Assembly: GCA_947492175.1 (NCBI GenBank)
Contig: CANLMQ010000008.1
Span: 62,001 to 126,000, forward strand
DNA: 64,000 nt
Direction: 5' to 3'
From: an uncultured Draconibacterium sp.
Lineage (GTDB): Bacteria; Bacteroidota; Bacteroidia; Bacteroidales; Prolixibacteraceae
The notes under the pieces are model-generated. The model saw nothing but the letters and a program-made list of their open reading frames with translations. It did not search any database and was not told the DNA's origin. A program made the position numbers and the translations under genes. This document shows positions 1-8,304 of this stretch, piece after piece; position 1 is the first letter of the stretch, and the number at the start of each line of letters is the position of its first letter.

Positions 1-1
1 A

Positions 2-709
2 GCAAAAGAAGCGGTAGACATTCCGATTATTGCCAGTGTTAATTGTGTTTCGGGAGCAGAATGGACAAGCTTTACCAAAGATTTTGAAGAAGCCGGAGCA
101 GATGCCATCGAATTAAATATTTTCTACATGCCTACCGATCGTCATGAAAAACCTGGTGTGGTGGAGCAATTGTATCTTGATGTGCTAAAAAAAGTAAAAG
201 CAGAAGTATCGATCCCGGTTTCAGTAAAATTTGGATTGAACCACAGTAATATTATTGGCATGGCGGATAAACTAAAAGCCAATGGAGCTGCAGGCGTGGT
301 AATGTTTAACCGCTTTTACGAACCCGATATTGATTTGGAAAAACTGGAAATTACTGCTTCGGAGGTATTTAGTTCTCCTTCCGATATTCGTCGCTCGTTA
401 CGCTGGGTAGGTATTGTTTCTTCGGCAGTAACAAAACTCGATATTGCTGCCTCAACCGGAATTCACAATGGCGATGCAGTACTTAAACAATTGTTGGCCG
501 GTGCTACTGTTGCGCAACTTTGTTCAACTTTATATGTAAACGGCGCAAGTGTGGTGGAACAAATGTTAGTGGATATCGATGCTTTCATGAAAAAATGGAA
601 CTTTAAAACCATCGATGATTTCAGGGGAAGGCTTTCTTACAAGAATATTCCGGATCCGCTGATGTACGAACGTTCGCAGTTTATGAAATACTTTTCGAAT
701 AGAAAGTAG
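2..709 (+). CDS. Dihydroorotate dehydrogenase-like protein (5' truncated)
   Basis: The frame is open from the first bases of the window, so the gene starts upstream; about 235 C-terminal residues are present. They show a TIM-barrel flavoprotein of the dihydroorotate dehydrogenase family. 'PIIASVNC' and 'ADAIELNIF' look like barrel strands, 'SVKFGLNHSNI' resembles the substrate-lysine strand, and the last barrel section around 'STGIHNGDAVLKQLLAGA' resembles the phosphate-binding end that holds FMN. In Bacteroidota such proteins are usually annotated DHODH-like rather than true PyrD, and I cannot tell whether this one acts on dihydroorotate. It ends 11 bp before the next gene on the same strand. 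Confidence 0.8.
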   Translation, partial: AKEAVDIPIIASVNCVSGAEWTSFTKDFEEAGADAIELNIFYMPTDRHEKPGVVEQLYLDVLKKVKAEVSIPVSVKFGLNHSNIIGMADKLKANGAAGVVMFNRFYEPDIDLEKLEITASEVFSSPSDIRRSLRWVGIVSSAVTKLDIAASTGIHNGDAVLKQLLAGATVAQLCSTLYVNGASVVEQMLVDIDAFMKKWNFKTIDDFRGRLSYKNIPDPLMYERSQFMKYFSNRK

Positions 710-720
710 TACTTTGCATA

Positions 721-2952
721 ATGATCCTATCAAAACCGGCATTTCTTTTTCTTCTATTATTTCTAATTGGAAATGCCGGTTTTGTATTTTCACAGGATTT
801 CAATCTTCCCGTAATTGAAAATCTATACCAGGAGGCATTTCTTTATTGTTCTGATCCGGTTGCCGTTGCACCTTCAATTTCCATTGAAAATATTCAGGTG
901 GATGAAGCGGATGAGGGTATAAAAATCTCCATTTCCAATTATATAAAAGGCGAAGATATTTTGGAATATGATGAGGTTGGTTCGTTAAAATATAGTTGGG
1001 ATGAAAACAGTGGTTATCTGGAAATTACCGGAATTGGTACAGATGAAGTTTATGAAGAGGCAGTAACAAAGGTTTATTATAGAAATACTTCAGACAATCC
1101 TACTGTCGGAATTCGATCGTTATCAATTACTTTGCGCGATGCGGATTATTTGCCGGCTACAGGTCATTTTTATCGTTTTGTAAAACAACAATCTATTTCG
1201 TGGGGAAGTGCTCGTGCTAGGGCAGCTTCTATGGATTATTATGGTTTAAAAGGATATCTGGCCACAATTCGTTCTAAAGAAGAACAGGATTTTATCTATA
1301 CTAAAACCGAAGGTACTGGTTGGATAGGTGCATCAGATGAAGAAGCAGAAGGTACCTGGAAATGGGTTGAAGGTCCCGATAAAGGAGTTGTGTTTTGGTC
1401 GGGAACTTCAGGAGGTCGGCCGGTGAATGGCGAATATTCTCACTGGGGATCGGGAGAACCAAACAATGTTGGAGATGAGGATTATGCACATATTCTGTAT
1501 AGTACAGGAGTTAGAGGTTATTGGAACGATTTGCCCAATGGGGGCTCATCATCTCCAGGCTATATTCCGCAGGGATTTCTGATTGAATATGGTGGTTTCC
1601 CGGGTGAACCGGAATTAAAGCTGTCGGCGGTTGCAAATATTGAAATAAGAGATAGCGAACAACCTGTACTGAATGAAAAAATTTTTAGTTCTCTTTTTTG
1701 TGGAACCATGCAGGCAGATCTTCAACTGGCTTTTATTAATGGTAGTCCGGAAACAATATTAACTGCTATTGATAATGGAGTAACCGTATCAAACGAAAAT
1801 ACCAGTTCTCCAACAGTACAGGTTCCTGCATATGGTAATTATTCCTTTCAGTTGGATATGACTGATGAGGCTGGATGTTCATATATTGATACGATTGTAC
1901 TTGGTTTTCACAACCAGCCAATGGCAACATTTAATTTGGACGAGGATGAATGCTATGGCTATAATCTACAGTTAGCTTTTACGGGAATTAGGAAAGAAGA
2001 TGCAGTATTTACCTGGTATTATAATGATGCTGAATTCTTGTCAGGAATTAACCTTGACAGTTTGAAAATTCCGTTGGGTTTTGATGATGTGGAACGTAAG
2101 GTTAGCTTAGTTGTAAATGAACAGGGGTGTATTGATACAACAACACAAGATGTGAAAGTTAAACCTGATATTATTGTATCAACGGAAAACACAGAAGGGT
2201 GTTCACCGTTAACCGTTAACTTTTCGGCAAATACAAACAAACCTGCACGTATATATTCGTGGGATTTTTCTGATGGATCTAGCTCTGATGAGCAAAATCC
2301 ATTACATACTTTTATAAATGAAAATGACAGTATGCAGTTATACAGTGCTCAGCTAACTGTACATTCTGATGATGGCTGTGAAAATACAGCAGTTTATGAA
2401 GATTTAGTAGGGGTTTATCCGGTGCCGGTATCCGGTTTTGAACCGGATTCCTATGAAGTATTGATTACTGATCCTGAAGTTACTTTTACAAATACGAGTC
2501 GTGCCGCAACTTCATTCCGTTGGGACTTTGGCGATAGCACTTCGGTGTTGGATGAAATAAATCCGTTACACCGTTACGATGCCATGGACATTTACCCGGT
2601 AACTCTTGAGTCTATGAATGATTTTGGATGTGTTGATTCAATTATGAAACCGATCTCAGTATCTTTTGATAAGCTATTTCCTCCCAATGCTTTTTCTCCC
2701 AATGCAAACTCTGAAGAAGACCGGGAATTTCGTATTTATTCAGAGGGAGTGGCTGATGATGGGTACCAGTTACTTATCTTTAATCGTTGGGGAGAAATTA
2801 TTTTTGAGTCAAGCAGTCAGGAAATAGGTTGGGACGGAAAAATGAAAAATGCAAATTTTGCTCCGGCCGGGGTTTATACCTGGGTGGTACAATACGCTGA
2901 CTTTACCGGAAAGAAGCATAACCAACAGGGTTCTGTTACTTTAATTTTCTGA
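721..2952 (+). CDS. Secreted C-type lectin/PKD protein with T9SS type-B C-terminal domain
   Basis: A 743-residue secreted protein. Residues 1-25 are a signal peptide ending in 'FSQ'. Residues about 146-290 form a C-type-lectin-like domain, with 'WIGASD', two W-rich strands, 'EPNN', 'EDYAHI' and 'YWNDL' typical of the fold. Two PKD-like Ig repeats follow, with the hallmark 'YSWDFSDG' near 511 and 'FRWDFGDS' near 598. The last ~85 residues ('FSPNANSEEDREFRIY', 'IFNRWGEIIFES', 'GWDGK', 'PAGVYTW') are the gliding-motility-associated CHU_C domain, a type-B signal for type IX secretion. A role as surface adhesin or carbohydrate-binding protein is inferred. Two PorP/SprF genes lie just downstream on the other strand; this family is known to serve type-B cargo. 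Confidence 0.85.
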   Translation: MILSKPAFLFLLLFLIGNAGFVFSQDFNLPVIENLYQEAFLYCSDPVAVAPSISIENIQVDEADEGIKISISNYIKGEDILEYDEVGSLKYSWDENSGYLEITGIGTDEVYEEAVTKVYYRNTSDNPTVGIRSLSITLRDADYLPATGHFYRFVKQQSISWGSARARAASMDYYGLKGYLATIRSKEEQDFIYTKTEGTGWIGASDEEAEGTWKWVEGPDKGVVFWSGTSGGRPVNGEYSHWGSGEPNNVGDEDYAHILYSTGVRGYWNDLPNGGSSSPGYIPQGFLIEYGGFPGEPELKLSAVANIEIRDSEQPVLNEKIFSSLFCGTMQADLQLAFINGSPETILTAIDNGVTVSNENTSSPTVQVPAYGNYSFQLDMTDEAGCSYIDTIVLGFHNQPMATFNLDEDECYGYNLQLAFTGIRKEDAVFTWYYNDAEFLSGINLDSLKIPLGFDDVERKVSLVVNEQGCIDTTTQDVKVKPDIIVSTENTEGCSPLTVNFSANTNKPARIYSWDFSDGSSSDEQNPLHTFINENDSMQLYSAQLTVHSDDGCENTAVYEDLVGVYPVPVSGFEPDSYEVLITDPEVTFTNTSRAATSFRWDFGDSTSVLDEINPLHRYDAMDIYPVTLESMNDFGCVDSIMKPISVSFDKLFPPNAFSPNANSEEDREFRIYSEGVADDGYQLLIFNRWGEIIFESSSQEIGWDGKMKNANFAPAGVYTWVVQYADFTGKKHNQQGSVTLIF

Positions 2953-3000
2953 TAATCGAAGAAATACGATTTCACTTTTTATTTCAAAATTTTCCAATTT

Positions 3001-3021
3001 CCCGAAAATTTTATTTTCGGG
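3001..3021. terminator. Hairpin after the lectin gene
   Basis: Perfect 9-bp inverted repeat (CCCGAAAAT / ATTTTCGGG) with a 3-nt loop, 49 bp past the stop codon. No T-run follows directly, so it is terminator-like rather than a classic intrinsic terminator. Confidence 0.45.
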
Positions 3022-3080
3022 TGTTATACTCAAATGTTCACTTTTTTTAACGGATTTATTGGATCAAAATTTTAAAAAAT

Positions 3081-3098
3081 ACGTTTAAGGGTAAACGT
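3081..3098. promoter_or_regulatory. Palindrome ACGTTTA-N4-TAAACGT
   Basis: Perfect 7-bp inverted repeat with a 4-nt spacer, 51 bp upstream of the small orphan gene at 3149. The symmetry and location suit a dimeric regulator site, but no regulator is known and a short palindrome in AT-rich DNA can occur by chance. Confidence 0.3.
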
Positions 3099-3148
3099 GA
3101 GGTAGAGTTAAATTTTGGGGTAAAAACACACTGGTAAATTTATTGAAG

Positions 3149-3340
3149 ATGAAAACGGTTGACAGATTAAGAAAAGAAGAGTGGGGCAGTGAACATCAGG
3201 TTTTAGAAGCATACCCGGGATATATCGAAAGTAAAAAAAAGAATATTGATCAACATTTTATTGTCCCGTGGGAATTGATGGAAGAGCAGGAGGAAAAAAG
3301 GAGGGAGGCTAAATCATCGGGACAAGTAGCTTTTTTCTGA
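3149..3340 (+). CDS. Small hypothetical protein (63 aa)
   Basis: I do not recognise a family. The protein is hydrophilic and highly charged, with a central 'YPGYIESKKKN' and a Glu/Lys-rich helix-like stretch 'ELMEEQEEKRREAK'. There is no signal peptide or membrane segment, so it would be cytoplasmic. A TTG two codons upstream (3143) extends the frame, but the ATG at 3149 is preferred. The 3' end overlaps the convergent PorP/SprF gene by 32 bp. A palindrome and a separate intergenic region lie upstream, so it would be its own transcription unit. It may be real but is unproven. Confidence 0.45.
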   Translation: MKTVDRLRKEEWGSEHQVLEAYPGYIESKKKNIDQHFIVPWELMEEQEEKRREAKSSGQVAFF

Positions 3341-4289
3341 TCGGTACTTTTCCTTTATTTCCAACAAAAAAAGTGAGTGAAATTTCGTGAGAACCGTAGC
3401 TGTAATTCGATAACTTCGACAAAGTATAGTCGAAACTATAACCGAATTGGAACTTCTCGCGTGCGAGTCCTAACAAGACAATAAAAGCATCAGGTCGGGG
3501 ATCTATATTGTGTCTAAACCATCCTCCAAACATTAACGACCTTTCAATTATATATATACCTGCATTTAGTTGCTTAAAGTTTCCTTGTTGCTGGTATAAA
3601 ATATTGGGCGACAAAGTAAATTCGCGCGATAAAAGTCCGTGATGAAATTTGTGGGTTCGGGCACCGCCATGAACAGTAACTTTTATCGGCAGTTTGTTTT
3701 TATTATCGCCCTCGGTAACCGATTCGTTAGGCTGTGATAAATGATGAATACTTGCTCCCCAGAAAAACGAACGATGCTGACCAAGTGCACCAATTGCAAA
3801 ATCAGGATAAATTCTTCTTGCATCTGAATAGGAAATTGGTTCTCCTGCCGTTATTGTACCGCTTAGCTGGTCGATTTCAGAAGGAAAAATAAGAGCGTTT
3901 GTGTCGAATTGTTTTTGGACAACGCCGGCATTTAATCCAATTGTCATAAAACTTTCAATATCGAGTTGCAAATGATAGGAGTATGAAAACGTAGCTGAAT
4001 TCGTATTGACAATATTGTTGGGTTCGCGATCGTGGTATAACTGAATACCAAATCCGGCATTGTATTTTTTTGAAAGAAAGTCGTATGAGAGCGAATATGT
4101 TGTAAACGAATTACCTTTTTGGGGCCACTGATTTCGATAATTGATTACCGCCCGAGGTAACTCTGTAGTTCCGGCAAAAGCCGGATTCAAGAAAAGAGGA
4201 TTTGCAAAAAACTGTGAATAGCCCGGATCCTGCGCAAACGATATTGTGGGGAATAAAAGTAACAATAATACAAGTTGTTTTAATCTCAT
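3309..4289 (-). CDS. PorP/SprF family T9SS outer-membrane protein
   Basis: A 326-residue outer-membrane barrel with an N-terminal signal peptide (cut after 'ISFAQ'), then the family hallmark 'DPGYSQFFANPLFLNPAFAGT'. The rest is alternating beta strands ending in 'GSHEISLTFFV'. PorP/SprF proteins anchor or export specific T9SS substrates, especially those with type-B C-terminal domains. It is the distal gene of a probable HEAT-PorP/SprF-PorP/SprF operon, 40 bp behind the second paralog. The neighbouring lectin/PKD protein with a type-B domain is the obvious candidate cargo (inference). Confidence 0.88.
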   Translation of the reverse strand: MRLKQLVLLLLLFPTISFAQDPGYSQFFANPLFLNPAFAGTTELPRAVINYRNQWPQKGNSFTTYSLSYDFLSKKYNAGFGIQLYHDREPNNIVNTNSATFSYSYHLQLDIESFMTIGLNAGVVQKQFDTNALIFPSEIDQLSGTITAGEPISYSDARRIYPDFAIGALGQHRSFFWGASIHHLSQPNESVTEGDNKNKLPIKVTVHGGARTHKFHHGLLSREFTLSPNILYQQQGNFKQLNAGIYIIERSLMFGGWFRHNIDPRPDAFIVLLGLAREKFQFGYSFDYTLSKLSNYSYGSHEISLTFFVGNKGKVPIRKKLLVPMI

Positions 4290-4329
4290 CAGTTAGAAGC
4301 CGGTTACAATGGCCGACCAAAATACAAAA

Positions 4330-5322
4330 TCAATCTAACTTTCTTTTGGGAGCCCAGGGATTTATTTTCGAATAATGCACAGGGGGAATAATAATATTAA
4401 GTGATAATTCTCCGGTAACTCCCATATTCTCCGAAATACCTGGAATTCCAATGCCTGTACTCAGCCTAATTCTAAATCTGTTTTTTCTATAACCAAAAGT
4501 TCCGCCTACACAGTGCATGTTGTTGGTAATATCATTTTGAATGAAGATGCCATAAATTTTGGTAACCTGTTCCATATTTAAACTTACCCGATTTAACAGA
4601 TAGGCTTTATTATAAAATAATATTATTTCAGGATAAACTTTAAAAGGACTCGATTCCAGCCCTTTAAATTTACCTTCAATCTTTTTTGTAAAGTAAAACG
4701 ATAAACTCAAGGGAATTTGTTCTTCATTCTGAATTCCTTCTGCTGTGTCATCCGACAGGCTGTAACGAAGCGGAAATCCTGCTGAAAGTCCCCAGGTAAT
4801 CGTTCGCGAATCCCAGAGAAAACCAACCACGGGTTTTACAATAAAATACCTGGTGAATTGTTTTCCGGGGAGACTTGGCTGCTCCTCGCGCGAATTAAAA
4901 ATATTGTCGATAAAATAAGTAAACCATTGTTTGGTGGCCAGTGATATTTCGGTAGAAAAAGAGGGGATGATTCGTGCTGTGTTTGTTTTTATTTCAAAAC
5001 CTGCATACGAAACTCCAAGCTTCGATAAAGTTATATTCTGGTTGGCAATAAGTCCGTGTTGAAAAGTTAAACCTATACCACCCTTCAGTTTCTCGGAATA
5101 GGTATCATAGGTTGTATAAAACAGGTTGTAAGTCTGGTCTTTTGAAACAATATAGTGTTGGTTTCCTGAGTGAAAGCTTGTGTTTTTTTCAAAACCTGCA
5201 AAAGCCGGATTTACAATAAGCAAACCCGAAAATGGTTGCATATAAGTTTCGGTTTGAGCCTTTAGGCTGGAGGCCGACGTTAGTATGAAACAACAGAATA
5301 GTATTTTTGTACCAAACTTCAA
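4330..5322 (-). CDS. PorP/SprF family T9SS outer-membrane protein (second paralog)
   Basis: A 330-residue PorP/SprF barrel. The signal peptide ends near 'SSLKAQ' and is followed by the family signature 'YMQPFSGLLIVNPAFAG'. It has diverged clearly from its neighbour at 3309-4289, so the two are old paralogs. The start is TTG: no in-frame ATG lies between the upstream stop and the mature domain, and the TTG gives a complete signal peptide. It follows the HEAT-like gene by 15 bp, so they are probably co-transcribed. Function as for other SprF proteins: a partner for secretion or surface anchoring of type-B CTD substrates. Confidence 0.85.
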   Translation of the reverse strand: MKFGTKILFCCFILTSASSLKAQTETYMQPFSGLLIVNPAFAGFEKNTSFHSGNQHYIVSKDQTYNLFYTTYDTYSEKLKGGIGLTFQHGLIANQNITLSKLGVSYAGFEIKTNTARIIPSFSTEISLATKQWFTYFIDNIFNSREEQPSLPGKQFTRYFIVKPVVGFLWDSRTITWGLSAGFPLRYSLSDDTAEGIQNEEQIPLSLSFYFTKKIEGKFKGLESSPFKVYPEIILFYNKAYLLNRVSLNMEQVTKIYGIFIQNDITNNMHCVGGTFGYRKNRFRIRLSTGIGIPGISENMGVTGELSLNIIIPPVHYSKINPWAPKRKLD

Positions 5323-5337
5323 GTTTAAAAGATAGTT

Positions 5338-5844
5338 TTACGGAGCCATTTTTAGAATCTCTTCAAGAAAATAAATTTTTTGTTCGTTGGCAGATTTTAA
5401 TGCTCGTGCAATGTGCAATTTTGTTTCTTTCATTTCTTCTGCCGGAGGGAAATGTTCCAGGTTTTCAATTACAGTAAATGCTTCAAAAGCAACTTCCCAT
5501 TCTCCTTCAATAACCAACTCAACAAATACGTCAAGGTAACTGCTAAAATCCATGCCGTTCTGCCAACATGTTGTAAGTATATTTTTACGTAAAGGAATAA
5601 ACTTATTTTTTTGTAATGCTTCTATAAAAACAGGTATCGTTTCTTTGTCTTTTACAGTACCTAAAAGCAGTAGTATTTCTTTTGTAATTTCTGCATCGGG
5701 CTCCGAAAGCAACAACTCAAATAACAGGGGAAGATATTCCTTATTCCCTTTATCTTTTATAATATTAATAGCCGAAATAACTTCGTTGCTATTAGCTGAG
5801 AACAGGCTATTTTGGATTTCTTGATTTATTTTCTTCTTTGTCAT
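5338..5844 (-). CDS. HEAT-repeat-like cytoplasmic protein
   Basis: A 168-residue, all-helical protein without a signal peptide. Paired helices such as 'AINIIKDKGNKEYLPLLFELL' and 'ILLLLGTVKDKETIPVFIEAL' have the spacing of HEAT/armadillo repeats (about 30 residues), suggesting a protein-binding scaffold. It is the first gene of the operon with two PorP/SprF genes, under a good Bacteroidota promoter at 5864-5895. Its link to type IX secretion is only by position. No enzyme motif is visible. Confidence 0.7.
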   Translation of the reverse strand: MTKKKINQEIQNSLFSANSNEVISAINIIKDKGNKEYLPLLFELLLSEPDAEITKEILLLLGTVKDKETIPVFIEALQKNKFIPLRKNILTTCWQNGMDFSSYLDVFVELVIEGEWEVAFEAFTVIENLEHFPPAEEMKETKLHIARALKSANEQKIYFLEEILKMAP

Positions 5845-5863
5845 AACTCAAATATCTGTGGGG

Positions 5864-5895
5864 CAAATTTACGTTATTAAATGTGCTTAAACAAA
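5864..5895 (-). promoter_or_regulatory. Bacteroidota promoter for the HEAT-SprF operon
   Basis: On the minus strand, TTTG (5895-5892), a 20-nt spacer and TAAATTTG (5871-5864) match the Bacteroidota primary-sigma consensus. The predicted start site leaves a leader of roughly 15 nt before the ATG at 5844. Confidence 0.6.
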
Positions 5896-5941
5896 GGGGA
5901 GGTCTAAATGTTTGTCTAGAATAAATACCTTTACGGAATTC

Positions 5942-7312
5942 ATGAAGAATACGCAAGAGTTAAGAGAAGCACATGTTGGGCGTTTAATGCTGAAGTATTT
6001 TATTCCTGCATTCATAGGTGTATTTGTAAATGCGCTGTATAATATTGTCGACCGGATTTTTATTGGGCAGGGAGTAAGTGCAGAAGCCCTGTCGGGACTT
6101 TCAGTAATTTTTCCCGTAATGCTTATTATGATGGCTTTTGGAATGCTAATTGGCATCGGTACCGGAGTTTATGTTTCTATAAATCTGGGTAAATCTAAAT
6201 CAGAACGAGCGGAGCAAACCCTTGGAACCGGTTTTGCTTTAATGATGGTTGTATCGCTCATTATAATGATTGTTATTTATGCACTTAAAGTTCCTATTCT
6301 GCGCTCGTTTGGTTCTACCGAAGAGACTTTTCAATATGCCAATGATTACCTCAATATTATAATTGGCGGCATACCGTTTATGGTTATTGGTTTCTCTTTA
6401 AACAATGTAATTCGTTCTGAAGGGAATGCGCGGGTGGCAATGACTTCAATGGTTTTAAGTTCGGTTGTAAATATTATTCTCGATCCCGTTTTTATATTTG
6501 GGTTGAATATGGGAGTGAAAGGAGCTGCCTACGCCACTGTAATTTCAATGTTTGTTTTGATGATATGGGTTTTAAATCATTTTCTGAAAAGCAAAAAGGC
6601 AGTTGTGAAACTTCGTAAAAAGAATATCCGGTTCGACTGGGATATTGTATTGGAAATCTTGGCCATCGGAATGGCACCGTTTTCGATGCAAATTGCCGGT
6701 AGTTTTGTGCAAGGATTACTAAATAAAAAATTGATAATTTTTGGTGGCGATTTAGCCGTTGGTGCCATGGGAATTATAAACTCGGTAATGACACTGTTTA
6801 TTATGGCCATTGTTGCTTTAAATATGGCTTCGCAACCCATTATTGGCTTTAATTATGGCGCAAAATCTGTCGACCGGATTAAACAAACATTACGCATCTC
6901 GCTTACTGCGGCTACTGTAATTGCCATTATTTCTTTTGTTTTGCTGGAAGCTTTTCCGGGGGCGATTATAAAAATTTTTAACAGCGATAGCCAGGTATTA
7001 TTTGATATCGCTTCGCGAGGTTTACGTTTGGTAGTTCTTGCTTTCCCAATTGTGGGATACCAGGTTGTTGCTTCCAACTTTTTCCAGGCAATTGGAAAAG
7101 CAGGCCTGTCTATGTTTGCTACCCTTTTTCGCCAGGTAATTGGTTTAATTCCGTTGCTGTACATTTTACCTACTTATTTGAAAATTGATGGAATTTGGTT
7201 GAGTTATCCAATTGCAGATACTTTGTCTGCTGCAGTAGTTGGTTTTCTTTTGTATCGCGAGTGGCAGCGTCTTCCGTTAATTGTTCAAAACCACGAACTG
7301 GAAGAAGCATAA
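5942..7312 (+). CDS. MATE family efflux transporter
   Basis: A multidrug/toxin extrusion transporter of about 456 residues with 12 predicted membrane helices in two bundles. The N-terminal 'FIPAFIGVFVNALYNIVDRIFIGQGV' and the mid-protein 'ASQPIIGFNYGAK' are characteristic of MATE proteins near MepA/NorM-like clades. It would exchange cations (Na+ or H+) for drugs or metabolites across the inner membrane; the substrate cannot be told. I use ATG 5942; a TTG at 5912 extends the frame by 10 residues and sits behind the Shine-Dalgarno-like 'GGGGAGGT' at 5896-5903, so the longer form is possible. An ATG at 5908 is in another frame and stops after three codons. Confidence 0.9.
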   Translation: MKNTQELREAHVGRLMLKYFIPAFIGVFVNALYNIVDRIFIGQGVSAEALSGLSVIFPVMLIMMAFGMLIGIGTGVYVSINLGKSKSERAEQTLGTGFALMMVVSLIIMIVIYALKVPILRSFGSTEETFQYANDYLNIIIGGIPFMVIGFSLNNVIRSEGNARVAMTSMVLSSVVNIILDPVFIFGLNMGVKGAAYATVISMFVLMIWVLNHFLKSKKAVVKLRKKNIRFDWDIVLEILAIGMAPFSMQIAGSFVQGLLNKKLIIFGGDLAVGAMGIINSVMTLFIMAIVALNMASQPIIGFNYGAKSVDRIKQTLRISLTAATVIAIISFVLLEAFPGAIIKIFNSDSQVLFDIASRGLRLVVLAFPIVGYQVVASNFFQAIGKAGLSMFATLFRQVIGLIPLLYILPTYLKIDGIWLSYPIADTLSAAVVGFLLYREWQRLPLIVQNHELEEA

Positions 7313-7478
7313 ATATCTTTTCTATATTTTAATCAGAAAGTAGTTTTCTAATTTTTAATTGAAGTTATTTTATTTTATAGTGAAATTATGTTCTTTATTT
7401 GATAAAAATCATATAGAAATAATTATTTTATTACTAGCATTGTTGTTAATCGAATTAACATTAAAACATCAATTTAAT

Positions 7479-7925
7479 ATGGCAATTTCAACAATGAAAG
7501 TAAGTGCCGAAATGGGGGCTACTTTTTCAACTCAAATTAACTGTTCTCACCCTTTTGTAATCGATCAGCCCAAAATGGCTGGAGGAAACAATGAAGGTCC
7601 GAATCCGCTGGAAATATTTTTGTCGAGTTTACCGGCTTGCATTTGTGCAATTGCCAGGATTATTGCTAACCAGCGGAGAATTGAATTACGTGGAATTAGT
7701 GTAGATATTGAAGGAGATATTGATAAGGATTTTTTACTGGGAAAAACCACGGAAGGACGTTCCGGATTTATTGAAATAAGAAGTTTTGTATCGCTTGATG
7801 CAGATATGAATAAGGAAGAGAAAGACGCCTTTTTACAAGATGTTGCAAAACGTTGTCCGGTGGCTGATAATATTTTGAATATGTCGGTAATTAAACCGGT
7901 TGTTGTAGAAGATGCAACCGTTTAA
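7479..7925 (+). CDS. OsmC family peroxiredoxin-like protein
   Basis: A 148-residue OsmC/Ohr-family protein. The two redox cysteines are visible in 'LPACICAIARIIANQ' and 'AKRCPVADNI', and 'GPNPLEIFLSSLPAC' is the conserved helix start. OsmC proteins reduce organic hydroperoxides or handle persulfides in the cytoplasm. The frame is open 40 codons further upstream from a TTG, but that part encodes an AT-rich hydrophobic stretch unlike the family. ATG 7479 gives the normal OsmC length. A strong terminator follows at 7961. Confidence 0.87.
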   Translation: MAISTMKVSAEMGATFSTQINCSHPFVIDQPKMAGGNNEGPNPLEIFLSSLPACICAIARIIANQRRIELRGISVDIEGDIDKDFLLGKTTEGRSGFIEIRSFVSLDADMNKEEKDAFLQDVAKRCPVADNILNMSVIKPVVVEDATV

Positions 7926-7960
7926 CAAAAATTACGACTAGTAGTGTGATATAATGGTAA

Positions 7961-7990
7961 AATGCCGTCTGGTTTCAGACGGCATTTTTT
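7961..7990 (+). terminator. Intrinsic terminator of the OsmC gene
   Basis: Perfect 11-bp stem (AATGCCGTCTG / CAGACGGCATT) with a GTTT loop followed by a T-rich run, 36 bp after the OsmC stop codon. Confidence 0.85.
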
Positions 7991-8042
7991 ATTTCGTTTG
8001 GATTTTTACATCCTTTTTTCTTAAAATTATACGGATCAGATT

Positions 8043-8294
8043 TTTCTGCGATGACCATTTGAAGTTGAACAATGAGTGCTTCAACTCAAACAATAACCAC
8101 TCAGGTTTAAGCAACGACTTCTTCAGTTCAAACAATAACCGCTCAGGTTTAAGCAATGACCTCTTCGGTTCAAACAATAACCGCTCAGGTTTAAGCAATG
8201 ACCTCTTGGGTTCAAACAATAACCGCTCAGGTTTAAGCAATGACTTCTTCAGTTCAAACAATAACCGGTCGGACTATAACAATGTTGGGTTTTG
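8043..8294. repeat. 42-bp tandem repeat built from a 21-bp monomer
   Basis: This 379-bp gap between the OsmC and RsgA genes is mostly a minisatellite. Units start at 8085, 8127, 8169, 8211 and 8253, exactly 42 bp apart. The inner three are near-identical, the outer ones are decayed, and 8043-8084 is a remnant. Each unit splits into two 21-bp halves matching at 15 of 21 positions, so a 21-bp monomer was duplicated first. Because 21 is divisible by 3, frames stay open on both strands: the plus strand would read heptads such as LSNDLFG and SNNNRSG, the minus strand LLKPERL and LFEPKRS. I see no convincing start or start-site context for either, so I annotate the repeat only. Confidence 0.9.
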
Positions 8295-8304
8295 CCGTAA
8301 CAAT

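Noticed and set aside
7359..7478. 40-residue hydrophobic N-terminal extension of the OsmC protein
   Set aside because: OsmC proteins are cytoplasmic and start near 'MAISTMKVSAEMG'; the extension is AT-rich intergenic sequence starting at a TTG.
7989..8261. Open frame on the minus strand over the same repeats (Leu/Lys/Pro-rich 90-residue product)
   Set aside because: Same reason; both strands cannot be taken as coding on openness alone. Kept as a finding, not a gene.
8085..8294. CRISPR array
   Set aside because: Units are directly adjacent without unique spacers and are 42-bp tandem repeats; no cas gene is nearby.
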